This document shows positions 8,116 through 15,900 of a stretch of DNA of 64,000 nt, piece by piece. The notes below the pieces were generated by a model that ran no database searches, was not told the origin of the DNA, and worked only from the letters and a program-made list of their open reading frames with translations. Position numbers and translations under genes: made by a program. Origin of the DNA: Bacteroidales bacterium UBA4360 (GTDB lineage: Bacteria; Bacteroidota; Bacteroidia; Bacteroidales; UBA932); the NCBI GenBank assembly GCA_002393945.1, contig DGSO01000028.1, positions 23,338 to 87,337 of the forward strand, in the 5' to 3' direction. The number at the start of each line of letters is the position of its first letter. Position 1 is the first letter of the stretch.

Positions 8116-8817
8116 TCAAAAGGAAGGCTGGCGGGCGCTGAGCCATTGGCGGAAGGCCGGACGGTACAGCTCACTCACCGGGAGAGTAACCTGACCGTCA
8201 ATGCAGACAGTCGAAGCGGTTGCTTCACTGATATGTTTCAGGGCTGCTATGTAGGAACGGTGAATCCGCATGAACCGGGCTGCTGGCAGTTCACCGGCCA
8301 GTTTTTTTAGACTGTACAGCAAGACTATTGGCTCGACCCCTCCTGAAAGGTGAATCTTCACGTATTCGCTCAGGCTTTCTACATATAGGATATTGTCCAG
8401 TTTCAGGGCAATGGTTTTTGTCCCGGATTTAAGGTAGAAAGGCTGCTTTGCCAAAGCGGCGTTTTGCATTTCAACGATATGTGAGAGCTTTTCTACCGAG
8501 CGGCGGAATTCCTCCAGGCTGAAAGGCTTAAGGAGATAGTCTACGGCATTCACCCTGAACCCTTCCAGTGCAAATTCGGCATAGGCGGAAGTGAAAACGA
8601 CAAGAGGAGGCTTGTCCAGGGAGCGGACAAAATCCAAACCGGAAATATCCGGCATGTTGATGTCCACGAAAAGAGCATCGGCCTGGTTCAGGTAAATTCG
8701 CGCAGACGATGCCGACGTGCACGCCGCCAGGACTTCAATGCCCGGGACTTTCGAGGCATACATTTCGAGCTGGCGCAGCGCCAGGGGCTCATCGTCTATG
8801 AATAAAGCTTTCAGCAT
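8116..8817 (-). CDS. LytR/AlgR-family response regulator (REC + LytTR)
   Basis: The 233-residue cytosolic regulator has a receiver domain (about 1-120) with acidic pocket D8-D9, phospho-acceptor D52 (FVDINMP), T76 and K97 (LLKPF). A LytTR DNA-binding domain follows (about 130-230: YLKSGTKTIALKLDNILYVESLSEYVKIHL, MRIHRSYI). It overlaps the upstream sensor kinase by 7 nt and is certainly its partner. The target genes are unknown; the polyphosphate-polymerase-like cluster to the right is a candidate by position. Confidence 0.93.
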   Translation of the reverse strand: MLKALFIDDEPLALRQLEMYASKVPGIEVLAACTSASSARIYLNQADALFVDINMPDISGLDFVRSLDKPPLVVFTSAYAEFALEGFRVNAVDYLLKPFSLEEFRRSVEKLSHIVEMQNAALAKQPFYLKSGTKTIALKLDNILYVESLSEYVKIHLSGGVEPIVLLYSLKKLAGELPAARFMRIHRSYIAALKHISEATASTVCIDGQVTLPVSELYRPAFRQWLSARQPSF

Positions 8818-9899
8818 GTTGCGGGAATGACAAGGAGGACTTCATATGCCTTCTGAGACTCGTCTATATTCAGAGTGTAGCGGTCTCCGTATTGAAGGTC
8901 AAGGCGTTTCTTTACGTTGTCAAGGCCGATTCCATGCAGTGAATTATCCTGCGACGGGTGCAGGCTGTTCTCACACTTGAAAATTATCTGCCTTCCCTCA
9001 AGGCGGAGTTTGACGCGCACGAATGAGCGGGTTTCGTAACTGATTCCGTGCTTGAATGCATTTTCAACAAAAGACGCCATGACAAGGGGCGGCACAACTG
9101 CATCAGCATCTGACACTTGCGCATCCATCACTATATCTACTGAGTCCGGATAGCGCAGCTTCATCAAGGACACATAGTATTTCAGATATTCAAGTTCCTT
9201 GGACAGGGGAATCGTAGGGGCGTTCCCGTCGTAGAGGACTATCCGCATCAGCTTTGAGAACTCTTCAATGGCCTTTTTGGCCGATTCGGGGTCAATATCC
9301 ACCAGAGCGTGGATATTATTGAGGGTATTCATGAAGAAATGCGGATTGATCTGATACCTTAGAAGTTCCAGCTGGCTGGACAGGTTCTCTGCCCGCAAAG
9401 CTTCCATTCGGCGTTGATTACGGAGGTTCTGGAAATAGAACTTCATCCCAAGGTCGGCAAGGATGACCAGAAAACCCATGATGAAAAGCATCAGTTCACG
9501 TTTTATGGGTCTTCCGCCACCTGGATGGCCGCCTTCGGGGCCGTCCATCGGATGGTCCGGCGGCATCATGTCCGGAGCAAATTCATTAAACGGTCCTCCG
9601 TAATGCGGCCCGGCCGAGTGAAAGCACCAAAGTCCGAAAACGCCCAGCAGCAGTGCCAGAACCGCGAAATACGCGACGTAATTCTGTTTTTTAAGGAAGG
9701 GATAGACGGCAAGGTCATGGCAAAGGAACATTGCCAGGAAGGGGAGCATGGCGCCCCAGGTCATAAGCATCTCTTGCCACTGGAAGACGAAGTCTCTTCC
9801 GGATACATAGTAATATCCGAATATAAGCGGCACGGCGGCAAATACCGCCACCCATATCAATGCACTTAGAGCAAACTCATGCTTTTTCAGAGTATCCAT
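8811..9899 (-). CDS. LytS-type membrane sensor histidine kinase
   Basis: The 362-residue protein has about four membrane segments (near residues 12-30, 45-65, 73-95 and 136-152), with a His/Gly/Pro-rich loop between the third and fourth that could bind metal. A short coiled coil and a His_kinase domain with phospho-acceptor H187 (YQINPHFFMNTLNNIHALV) follow, then a HATPase_c domain (VPPLVMASFVENAFKHGI, HGIGLDNVKKRL). The start at 9899 is chosen because the longer frame from 9917 would run through the -7 box at 9905-9912. Confidence 0.92.
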   Translation of the reverse strand: MDTLKKHEFALSALIWVAVFAAVPLIFGYYYVSGRDFVFQWQEMLMTWGAMLPFLAMFLCHDLAVYPFLKKQNYVAYFAVLALLLGVFGLWCFHSAGPHYGGPFNEFAPDMMPPDHPMDGPEGGHPGGGRPIKRELMLFIMGFLVILADLGMKFYFQNLRNQRRMEALRAENLSSQLELLRYQINPHFFMNTLNNIHALVDIDPESAKKAIEEFSKLMRIVLYDGNAPTIPLSKELEYLKYYVSLMKLRYPDSVDIVMDAQVSDADAVVPPLVMASFVENAFKHGISYETRSFVRVKLRLEGRQIIFKCENSLHPSQDNSLHGIGLDNVKKRLDLQYGDRYTLNIDESQKAYEVLLVIPATC

Positions 9900-9904
9900 C
9901 AGTG

Positions 9905-9912
9905 CAAAAATA
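9905..9912 (-). promoter_or_regulatory. -7 promoter box of the LytS/LytR operon
   Basis: On the minus strand TATTTTTG ends 5 nt before the ATG at 9899. It implies a nearly leaderless transcript and fixes the start codon. Confidence 0.55.
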
Positions 9913-9932
9913 TACATTTTTTACGAATTTAT

Positions 9933-9971
9933 GTGATAAAGGTTGGCTCCGTAGAAACCAACCTTTATCAC
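9933..9971. repeat. Hairpin repeat, copy 2 (14-bp stem), inverted relative to copy 1
   Basis: GTGATAAAGGTTGG (9933-9946) pairs with CCAACCTTTATCAC (9958-9971), loop of 11 nt. Its loop is the near reverse complement of the loop at 8002-8012, so the two hairpins are inverted copies bracketing the LytSR genes. It lies upstream of the LytS promoter. Confidence 0.7.
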
Positions 9972-10064
9972 AAAGCGGGACGGGATGGCACGGCGCAGCA
10001 CATGGGGGACGAGGCATTCGCTGAAAAAAAGCGGCATTTCGCTGAAAACCAATGGCGGGCACTC

Positions 10065-10092
10065 TTGATAGGCCGGTTTTTTGGTATTTTTG
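10065..10092 (+). promoter_or_regulatory. Promoter of the carbohydrate-binding lipoprotein gene
   Basis: TATTTTTG at 10085-10092 matches the -7 consensus, with TTG at 10065-10067 as a possible -33 element (17-nt spacer). It lies 31 nt before the ATG at 10124. Confidence 0.5.
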
Positions 10093-10123
10093 GATGCAAG
10101 TGTATTTTTAAACCTTGACCGTT

Positions 10124-11866
10124 ATGAAGAAGTTAGAATTGTTCGGCCTGTGCGTAATGGTTGTTGCGTGCGGGTGCTCGAAAGAGAACATCTTGGGAAC
10201 AACGACAAATGAGCAGTCCTCCACATCAGGAGTCGAAGGAAGCACAACCATCGAGACAGAAAGCGACGAAGAAGACCTCGTTGCCAATACCACATTTGCG
10301 CGGACCATCACCATTACATTCTCCGACAATGACGAAGCTTCGGTGGAGGGCGACGAAAACGGCATCGTAAGCATCAGCGGCAATGCCGTGACCGTCAACA
10401 ACACCTCAACCACCGAAAAGGTGAAGTACGTGCTCTCCGGCTCCACATCCAACGGATACCTTAAAATATATTCCAACAACAAGCAGGCCCTTGTCCTGAA
10501 CGGAGTTTCCATTACTAACCCCAGCGGCGCCGCAATCAACAACCAGGGCAAAAAACGCTGTTTCGTCATAGTCAACGGAACAAACACCCTTGCCGACGGC
10601 TCCTCCTACAACACTCCGGAAGAGGAAGATGAGAAGGCCGCCTTCTTCTCCGAAGGCCAGCTTGTCTTCAGCGGAGAAGGCACCCTCACCGTCACGGCGA
10701 AGGGTAAGTCCGGCATCACTTCCGACGACTATGTCCACTTCCTGGGCACCCAGACCGTGAATGTGAGTTCATCGGCAGGCCACGGAATCCGCGGCAAGGA
10801 TTTCATAAAGGTCACCGACGGCACCATCACCGCCGAAGTTAGCGCTGCCATGAAAAAGGGCATGACCTCCGACTCCCTCGTAGTCTTCAACGGCGGCAAC
10901 ACCACCATCAAGGTCACCGGCGGCACTGCCTATGACAGCGACGACGCGGAATACAAGTCCAGCGCCGGAATCAAGGCCGATCAGTACTTCGTCATGAACG
11001 ACGGCACCCTTACCGTCACGAACTCCGGCCAGGGCGGAAAGGGCATCAGCTGCGACGGCCCGGCATATTTCCAAGGCGGAAAGGTCTCCGTAACCGTTAC
11101 CGGCAGTAACTATGGCAGCTCATCCGGCAGCGGCGGACGTCCCGGCGGCTGGGGCAACAGCGGCAGCTCCTCATCAGACAGCAGCAAGAGCGCCAAAGGA
11201 ATCAAGGTCGACGGCAATATCTACATCAGCGGCGGCGACATCTATGCCTATGCCAAAAACCATGAGGCAATTGAGTCCAAGGCCGAAATCCAGATAACCG
11301 GCGGCACCGTCTATGCCCAGTCCAGCGACGACGCAATCAACTCCAAGGGCAACATGGCCATAACTGGCGGCCACGTATGTGCCTATTCCACCGGCAATGA
11401 CGGCATCGACACCAACGGGAACTGCTACATTGAAGGCGGCGTGGTCTATGCCATCGGCAGCGGCAGCCCAGAAGTGGCCGTCGATGCAAACACCGAAGGC
11501 GGCTACAAGCTCTACGTGAACGGTGGCATCCTGTTTGCCATAGGCGGTCTCGAAGGCGGCTCCGTCCTGAGCCAGGCCTGCTACAGCACCTCCTGGAGCA
11601 AAAACAACTGGTACGCCATGACCGTAGACGGCGAAACATACTGCTTCAAGTCTCCCGCCAGCGCCGGAAGCACTCTTGTGGTCTCCGGCCCCTCAAAACC
11701 CACTGTCTACACCGGCGTAACCACTTCCGGAGGCACGACAGAGTTTGACGGAATGGCCGTGTTCGGAGGCACTGCCGACGGCGGTTCCCAGGTCACCATT
11801 ACGTCCTACAGCAGCGGCAGCGGCATGGGCGGCGGCCCCGGCGGCGGATGGGGAGGACGTTGGTAA
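10124..11866 (+). CDS. Cthe_2159-type carbohydrate-binding beta-helix lipoprotein
   Basis: The 580-residue product has a lipobox (VVAC, C16). Residues about 60-500 are imperfect beta-helix rungs rich in G-I/V-x-x-D/N-G and ISGG patterns (SITGGTVYAQSSDDAINSKG, GNDGIDTNGNCYIEGG). This matches the carbohydrate-binding family typified by Cthe_2159, an acidic-polysaccharide-binding beta-helix. Low-complexity Ser/Gly stretches occur near 330-350 and at the C-terminus (GGGPGGGWGGRW). I infer it is displayed on the surface and binds an anionic polymer. It heads the cluster with the VTC and DUF4956 genes. The start at 10124 is preferred to a TTG at 10115. Confidence 0.82.
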   Translation: MKKLELFGLCVMVVACGCSKENILGTTTNEQSSTSGVEGSTTIETESDEEDLVANTTFARTITITFSDNDEASVEGDENGIVSISGNAVTVNNTSTTEKVKYVLSGSTSNGYLKIYSNNKQALVLNGVSITNPSGAAINNQGKKRCFVIVNGTNTLADGSSYNTPEEEDEKAAFFSEGQLVFSGEGTLTVTAKGKSGITSDDYVHFLGTQTVNVSSSAGHGIRGKDFIKVTDGTITAEVSAAMKKGMTSDSLVVFNGGNTTIKVTGGTAYDSDDAEYKSSAGIKADQYFVMNDGTLTVTNSGQGGKGISCDGPAYFQGGKVSVTVTGSNYGSSSGSGGRPGGWGNSGSSSSDSSKSAKGIKVDGNIYISGGDIYAYAKNHEAIESKAEIQITGGTVYAQSSDDAINSKGNMAITGGHVCAYSTGNDGIDTNGNCYIEGGVVYAIGSGSPEVAVDANTEGGYKLYVNGGILFAIGGLEGGSVLSQACYSTSWSKNNWYAMTVDGETYCFKSPASAGSTLVVSGPSKPTVYTGVTTSGGTTEFDGMAVFGGTADGGSQVTITSYSSGSGMGGGPGGGWGGRW

Positions 11867-11895
11867 TCCGACAATTATTCGTATCTTTACAAGCC

Positions 11896-12312
11896 ATGAA
11901 AAAGATACTTATACTTGCACTTGCATCCCTGCTGCTCATTCCAGCAGCAGGGGCGCAGGAAACGCAGAAAAAAATCAATAAGAAGAACCTTGTCATCAAG
12001 GAGTGGAACACGGATCCAAAGGGCGGCAACAAGGTTCTGGACCACGTTACGACCTACAGTCCCGAGGGCAAGAAAATCGAGGAAATCGAGTACAATTCCG
12101 ACGGGCAGAAATGGCGCAAGCGCTTTGAGTACGGGGCCGGCGAGAAAGTCTCCAAGGAGTACGTGTACGACGGCAAGAACCGCCTGCAGACCTACAAGAC
12201 CTTCGAGTACAACGAATTCGCGCGCAAGAAGGTGCAGTACACCTACAACGCCAAAGGAAAGCTTATTTCCGTCAAGCATTTCGAGTATATAGCGCAGGAT
12301 GCCGGAGAGTAA
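11896..12312 (+). CDS. Small secreted protein of unknown function
   Basis: The 138-residue protein has a signal peptide (MKKILILALASLLLIPAAGAQ), then repeating Tyr/Lys-rich strands such as TYSPEGKKIEEIEYNSDG, YVYDGKNRLQTYKTFEY and YTYNAKGKLISVKHFEY, like the beta-strand repeats of YD/MORN-type proteins. A TATCTTTA near 11888 may be a weak -7 box, and it favours the ATG at 11896. It overlaps the VTC gene by 14 nt, so it belongs to that operon. No function can be assigned. Confidence 0.7.
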   Translation: MKKILILALASLLLIPAAGAQETQKKINKKNLVIKEWNTDPKGGNKVLDHVTTYSPEGKKIEEIEYNSDGQKWRKRFEYGAGEKVSKEYVYDGKNRLQTYKTFEYNEFARKKVQYTYNAKGKLISVKHFEYIAQDAGE

Positions 12313-13105
12313 CAGCATATCCTTTACGGAAGCGCTGGGAAGGATGAAGCCCGTCACCCTTGAGGAGATGGGCTCAGTCAAGCTCATGAACCGCATCGAC
12401 ACCAAGTACCTTACCAACGAAGTCACGCTCCTGGAGGTACTTGCCGATGCCGCCCTTGCCGGCTACCGCGTGCTCACAATCGGAGACAAGCGCATAAGCG
12501 GCTACAACTCAGTTTATTACGACACGCCAGCGCTTCGCATGTACTACGACCACCGCAACAAGCACCTGGTGCGCCAGAAGGTGAGGACCCGCGCCTACCT
12601 CGAAAGCGGCCAGGCCTTCCTGGAGATAAAGAGGAAGAACAACAAGGGACGCACCAAGAAGAAAAGGACGGAAATCCCCATCGGCGAGCTAATGGACTTC
12701 AAGGCCGATGACGCTGCCGTCAGCTACCTCGCAAAGCACTCCTGGTTCACCGTGGCCGATGTCTCCCCGGTACTTGCCACAAAGTTCCGCCGCATCACCC
12801 TGGTGAACCCCGCAATGACCGAAAGGCTCACCATCGACACCGCGCTGAACTTCGAGAATTTCAGGACGCACAAGGGAGCTTCGCTGGAAGACACCGTGAT
12901 CATCGAACTCAAGCAGGACGGGCGCGCCGCCTCGCAGATGAAGGGCATACTGCTGGACCGCAGGGTCAAACCCACACGCGTGAGCAAATACTGCGTAGCT
13001 CTCACTCTCACAGACCCGGAAGCACGCCCGGGAAGGTTCAACCTCAAGGTAAGGACGATAGAAAAAACCATCGGCAAAAAACTAAAGACTTATGATATTG
13101 AATAA
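12299..13105 (+). CDS. Polyphosphate polymerase (VTC) domain protein
   Basis: The 268-residue cytosolic protein has a VTC-type triphosphate-tunnel fold. Basic and acidic tunnel motifs are in order: NRIDTKYL, YYDTPALRMYYDHRNK, KVRTRAYLESGQAFLEIKRK with a following RTKKKR, TKFRRITLVNP, ERLTIDTALNF and VIIELKQDGR. VTC domains polymerise polyphosphate from nucleotide gamma-phosphates in yeast; the bacterial activity here is by family inference. It overlaps the DUF4956 gene by 14 nt, the usual neighbour of bacterial VTC genes. Confidence 0.88.
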   Translation: MPESNSISFTEALGRMKPVTLEEMGSVKLMNRIDTKYLTNEVTLLEVLADAALAGYRVLTIGDKRISGYNSVYYDTPALRMYYDHRNKHLVRQKVRTRAYLESGQAFLEIKRKNNKGRTKKKRTEIPIGELMDFKADDAAVSYLAKHSWFTVADVSPVLATKFRRITLVNPAMTERLTIDTALNFENFRTHKGASLEDTVIIELKQDGRAASQMKGILLDRRVKPTRVSKYCVALTLTDPEARPGRFNLKVRTIEKTIGKKLKTYDIE

Positions 13106-13883
13106 CATCTTCCGCTTTGTGCAAGACGACCTTGCATCCTTCGGCAACGTGGACGCTGGAGACGACCTCCTCTACGATGTCCAGACCATCACGGACGCCA
13201 TGATGACCACAGCCCAGAAGATCAGTGAACTTGGAATCCGTTTCGCCGTCAACCTTCTGGTGTGCTGGATTCTTGTGCACTTCTTTTATTACAGAAAGAG
13301 CAGAAGGCGCGACTACTACTTCACCTTCATCGTCTTCTCATCGGCAATGCTCACGCTGCTGTACATCATGGGAAATGTAGAGGTTGGAGTGGGTCTCACG
13401 CTTGGTCTGTTCGCCATTTTCGGGGTCATCCGATACAGGACGGAGACCGTTCCTATCAGGGAGATGACCTATCTGTTCGTCATCATCGCCCTGGCTGCCG
13501 TCAACGGCCTTGCCCCGCTGTATCAGATTGCAGACCTTGCCAGCAGCCCTCATTACGTCCTGAGCTGGGGAAATGTGGGCGTAATGGCCCTGGTTAACGC
13601 CATTATAGTACTTCTTATATGGGTGCTTGAGAGCGAAAGCCTTGTAAAGCACACCACAACCAAGCTGGTGCTCTACGACAGGATCGAACTTATCGTCCCG
13701 GAAAAGCGCGCCGAACTTATCGCAGACCTGGAGAAGAGGCTCGGCGTGAAAGTGGACAACGTGGAGATAGGCCATGTGGACTTCCTCAAGGATTCCGCCT
13801 TCATCAAAGTGTATTACCGCCTGGGCAAGGGTGAAGCCAATTCAGTGAACACCATTACCAGGGCAAAAGATTATGTGGGATGA
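13092..13883 (+). CDS. DUF4956 membrane protein
   Basis: The 263-residue inner-membrane protein has four or five hydrophobic helices between residues about 45 and 185 (AVNLLVCWILVHFFYY, FIVFSSAMLTLLYIMG, LGLFAIFGVIRYRT, YLFVIIALAAVNGLAPLY, VMALVNAIIVLLIWVL). A cytosolic alpha/beta tail follows (ELIADLEKRLGVKVDNVEIGHVDFLKDSAFIKVYY). The IFGVIRYRTETVPIREMTYLF segment is the DUF4956 signature. It accompanies VTC genes and may carry the polymer or couple synthesis to the membrane. Confidence 0.88.
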   Translation: MILNNIFRFVQDDLASFGNVDAGDDLLYDVQTITDAMMTTAQKISELGIRFAVNLLVCWILVHFFYYRKSRRRDYYFTFIVFSSAMLTLLYIMGNVEVGVGLTLGLFAIFGVIRYRTETVPIREMTYLFVIIALAAVNGLAPLYQIADLASSPHYVLSWGNVGVMALVNAIIVLLIWVLESESLVKHTTTKLVLYDRIELIVPEKRAELIADLEKRLGVKVDNVEIGHVDFLKDSAFIKVYYRLGKGEANSVNTITRAKDYVG

Positions 13884-14692
13884 AAAGGTTAGCACTTATT
13901 GCCGCCCTGCTGCTCCCGGTTGCGGCCTGGGCACAGGAATTCGGCGCCAGAACATCAATAGGGGCCGACTACAAGATTCAGAAAGGCCTTCACCTTGGCG
14001 TGGAGGAGGAACTCCGCGTCGGGGATGGAACGCTTGACAACCTTCGCACAACGCTCGATCTCTCCTACAAGGTGAACAAGTACCTCAAGGTGGACGGCGG
14101 CTACACCCTCATTAACCCCTGGAAGGTAAAGGACGATTATTCCGGCTTCTGGAATCCCCGCCACCGCCTGTTTGTGAGCGCTACCGGTCATTACAGGGTA
14201 GGAGACCTGCAGTTCTCCCTCAAGGAAAAACTACAGTATACCCACAGGACTGGAGACAGCCTCAACGTCTACCAGACAAACCCCAACGCCCTTTCCCTGA
14301 AATCACGCATCGGCGTCAAGTACAAGGGCTTCTCCAGCTGGGAACCCTTTGCCTACTTCGAGCTCAGGACCGCCCTCAACGACCCCTGGGGCGAGGTTTC
14401 CGGCAACCTCCAGTACACCAACAAGGACAGGGCGTACTACACCTACACCCACACGGGATACACCCACGTCTATAACAACAGGTACCGCTTCAACATAGGA
14501 ACCGACTGGGCCCCCTCCAAGAAGCACAATTTCACCTTCGGAATCCTTGCCGATTACTGCACGGACTACGAAATCGACACCAACGGCCCTTCCAACTGGG
14601 AGAAAAAGGGAGTGAGGCTGTTCACGGAAACCACCGGCTGGGTGGACACCTTCCGGCTCAGCCTCTGCATTGGATACCAGTACAAGTTTTAA
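13880..14692 (+). CDS. DUF2490-type outer-membrane beta-barrel
   Basis: The 270-residue protein has a signal peptide (MKRLALIAALLLPVAAWAQ) followed by alternating amphipathic strands ending in the aromatic C-terminus IGYQYKF, as expected for an outer-membrane barrel. Segments such as EEELRVGDGTLDNLRTTLDLSYKVNKYLKV and SLKEKLQYTHRTG fit the DUF2490 family. It overlaps the DUF4956 stop by 4 nt and ends the cluster. The double-hairpin element at 14701-14784 follows. It could be an export channel for the cluster's product. Confidence 0.82.
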   Translation: MKRLALIAALLLPVAAWAQEFGARTSIGADYKIQKGLHLGVEEELRVGDGTLDNLRTTLDLSYKVNKYLKVDGGYTLINPWKVKDDYSGFWNPRHRLFVSATGHYRVGDLQFSLKEKLQYTHRTGDSLNVYQTNPNALSLKSRIGVKYKGFSSWEPFAYFELRTALNDPWGEVSGNLQYTNKDRAYYTYTHTGYTHVYNNRYRFNIGTDWAPSKKHNFTFGILADYCTDYEIDTNGPSNWEKKGVRLFTETTGWVDTFRLSLCIGYQYKF

Positions 14693-14700
14693 CGGTTCCC

Positions 14701-14784
14701 GTCCTTAAAAACCGCCATTTTTAAGGACGACACCCCCTTATAATGACAGTCCATCCTTAAAAACAGCTGTTTTCAAGGATGGAC
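14701..14784. repeat. Double-hairpin intergenic element, copy I
   Basis: Stem A is GTCCTTAAAAA (14701-14711) with TTTTTAAGGAC (14718-14728). Stem B is a 16-bp stem with one mismatch (14749-14764 with 14769-14784). The core, AAGGACG-ACACCCCC followed by a TCCTTAAAAA hairpin, recurs at 52297-52355 and 55749-55805. It lies between convergent genes and may act as a bidirectional terminator or REP-like element. Confidence 0.7.
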
Positions 14785-14809
14785 CGTTGTTGTTATGTGC
14801 GGCTTGGAC

Positions 14810-15094
14810 TTATTCGCCCAGGCCTTTCTTTACGGCTGCGCTGAGTTTGTCATACAGCGCGTCGGTGGATTCGAGCAGTTCCTTGCGGATATCTGTATAA
14901 TATGACTTCTTTGCATCCTTGGGAGCGGCGATGATCTTGTCCCTGAGGGCATTGTACAGATCTACGGCGCTGTCGATAAGGTCTGCGATTTCGTCGGCAT
15001 TCTTGCCGGCATGGATGTCGAGGAAGAGGGTGCAGTCATCCACGAATGCACCGATCACATACTCGATGTCTTTCTTGATGTCTCTTAAATTCAT
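14810..15094 (-). CDS. Small helical protein of unknown function (94 aa)
   Basis: The 94-residue product (MNLRDIKKDIEYVIGAFVDD onwards) has no signal peptide or membrane segment and is predicted almost wholly alpha-helical, rich in Asp, Lys and Ala (KNADEIADLIDSAVDLYNALRDKI, LYDKLSAAVKKGLGE). It is preceded by a good -7 box at 15117-15124. I do not recognise a characterised family; the codon pattern and promoter suggest a real gene. Confidence 0.75.
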   Translation of the reverse strand: MNLRDIKKDIEYVIGAFVDDCTLFLDIHAGKNADEIADLIDSAVDLYNALRDKIIAAPKDAKKSYYTDIRKELLESTDALYDKLSAAVKKGLGE

Positions 15095-15116
15095 ATCGTT
15101 CTGAATTAATTCGGTG

Positions 15117-15124
15117 CAAAGATA
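15117..15124 (-). promoter_or_regulatory. -7 promoter box of the 94-aa protein gene
   Basis: TATCTTTG on the minus strand ends 22 nt before the ATG at 15094. No clear -33 element is seen. Confidence 0.55.
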
Positions 15125-15164
15125 GTGATTTTTCTGGAATATCTTCTTAGTTATTTCTTTGACG

Positions 15165-15265
15165 TGTACCTACAGGTCCACCCGGCTGCACCCCTAAGCG
15201 CAAAAACGGCCAATTTTGAGCCTACCGGTCCATAATAATGGCAGGGTAGGCACAGTGCATGGCAA
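15165..15265. repeat. 101-bp dispersed repeat, copy 1
   Basis: This stretch is identical to 20948-21048 apart from two substitutions over 101 bp. It contains GCCTACC/GGTAGGC arms that can form a stem around about 18 nt, and an ACCT-AC-AGGT palindrome. It ends 24 bp before the BRO/DinD-like pseudogene. There is no plausible ORF in it; it may be a non-autonomous mobile repeat. Confidence 0.85.
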
Positions 15266-15289
15266 GCCTTGCCAAAATTTATGCCAGAT

Positions 15290-15583
15290 ATGGAGAAAAT
15301 ACAGTTGTTCGAGAACAAGAAGATCCGGACAGTATGGGATGAGGAGAAACAAGAATGGTTGGCAGTGTTCGTGGGGACAAATTGTCCCCAGGTAGAAATG
15401 CTAACCCCGACGGGAAAGCATCGAAAAACCTTGGCCGGAGAAATGAAAGTCATTTTTCGTATTATCGAGTCCATCCCCTCCAAGAAAGCAGAGCCTTTCA
15501 AACTATACGCACAGGACGCAACTCTCCTTGTCGACGCGGCCATATTGCCGAGGACCTTGTGCATGAATCCCGCTTCTGAGTGA
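15290..15583 (+). pseudogene. Remnant of a BRO-N/DinD-like gene
   Basis: The frame begins MEKIQLFENKKIRTVWDEEK, the typical start of Bacteroidales BRO-N-family (DinD-like) proteins. It then skips the expected central segment (SIVDVVAVL...YWRKLKQRL) and resumes at TNC-QVEMLTPTGKHRKT and IIESIPSKKAEPFKL, the end of the BRO-N domain. After PFKL the reading is unrelated and stops. The gene therefore has an internal deletion and lacks its C-terminal half. These proteins are often carried by mobile elements. An antisense frame over it (15151-15687) has no protein-like character. Confidence 0.65.
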
Positions 15584-15900
15584 TTCGGTGCACATGGTCC
15601 CCGACCTGTTTCGCCACCTTGTGCAACGCAAAGGTCGTTTTTCACAATCGTCTTATAGTCAGTCAGTTGCCGAAAAACCATGAGCAATAATTCTGTCGGG
15701 AGTAATATGTATAAGTGACTGTATCACAACAACTTAAAGGAAATAGGGCATTATCTCCAGAACCAAAAGACGGCAACGGGAAGCACCTTTACCTATCTTT
15801 AAAAGAATTGTCCGTCAGGTTTAAAGGAATTGTACCCGTGCCGATGGGGATGTTGTAGTACCTTTAACGCATAAAAGGATATTATTTAAATAAAACCGAT
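15584..15900. other. 317-bp intergenic region
   Basis: No gene or RNA is recognised. A near-repeat of TTTAAA-(A/G)GAATTGT occurs at about 15798 and 15820. No perfect TAnnTTTG box is seen upstream of the lipoprotein gene at 15901; TATCTTTA near 15794 is the closest. Confidence 0.4.

Noticed and set aside
15151..15687. 178-codon minus frame across the 101-bp repeat and the BRO/DinD remnant
   Set aside because: It runs antisense to a recognisable gene remnant, crosses a dispersed repeat and has no domain, signal or promoter.
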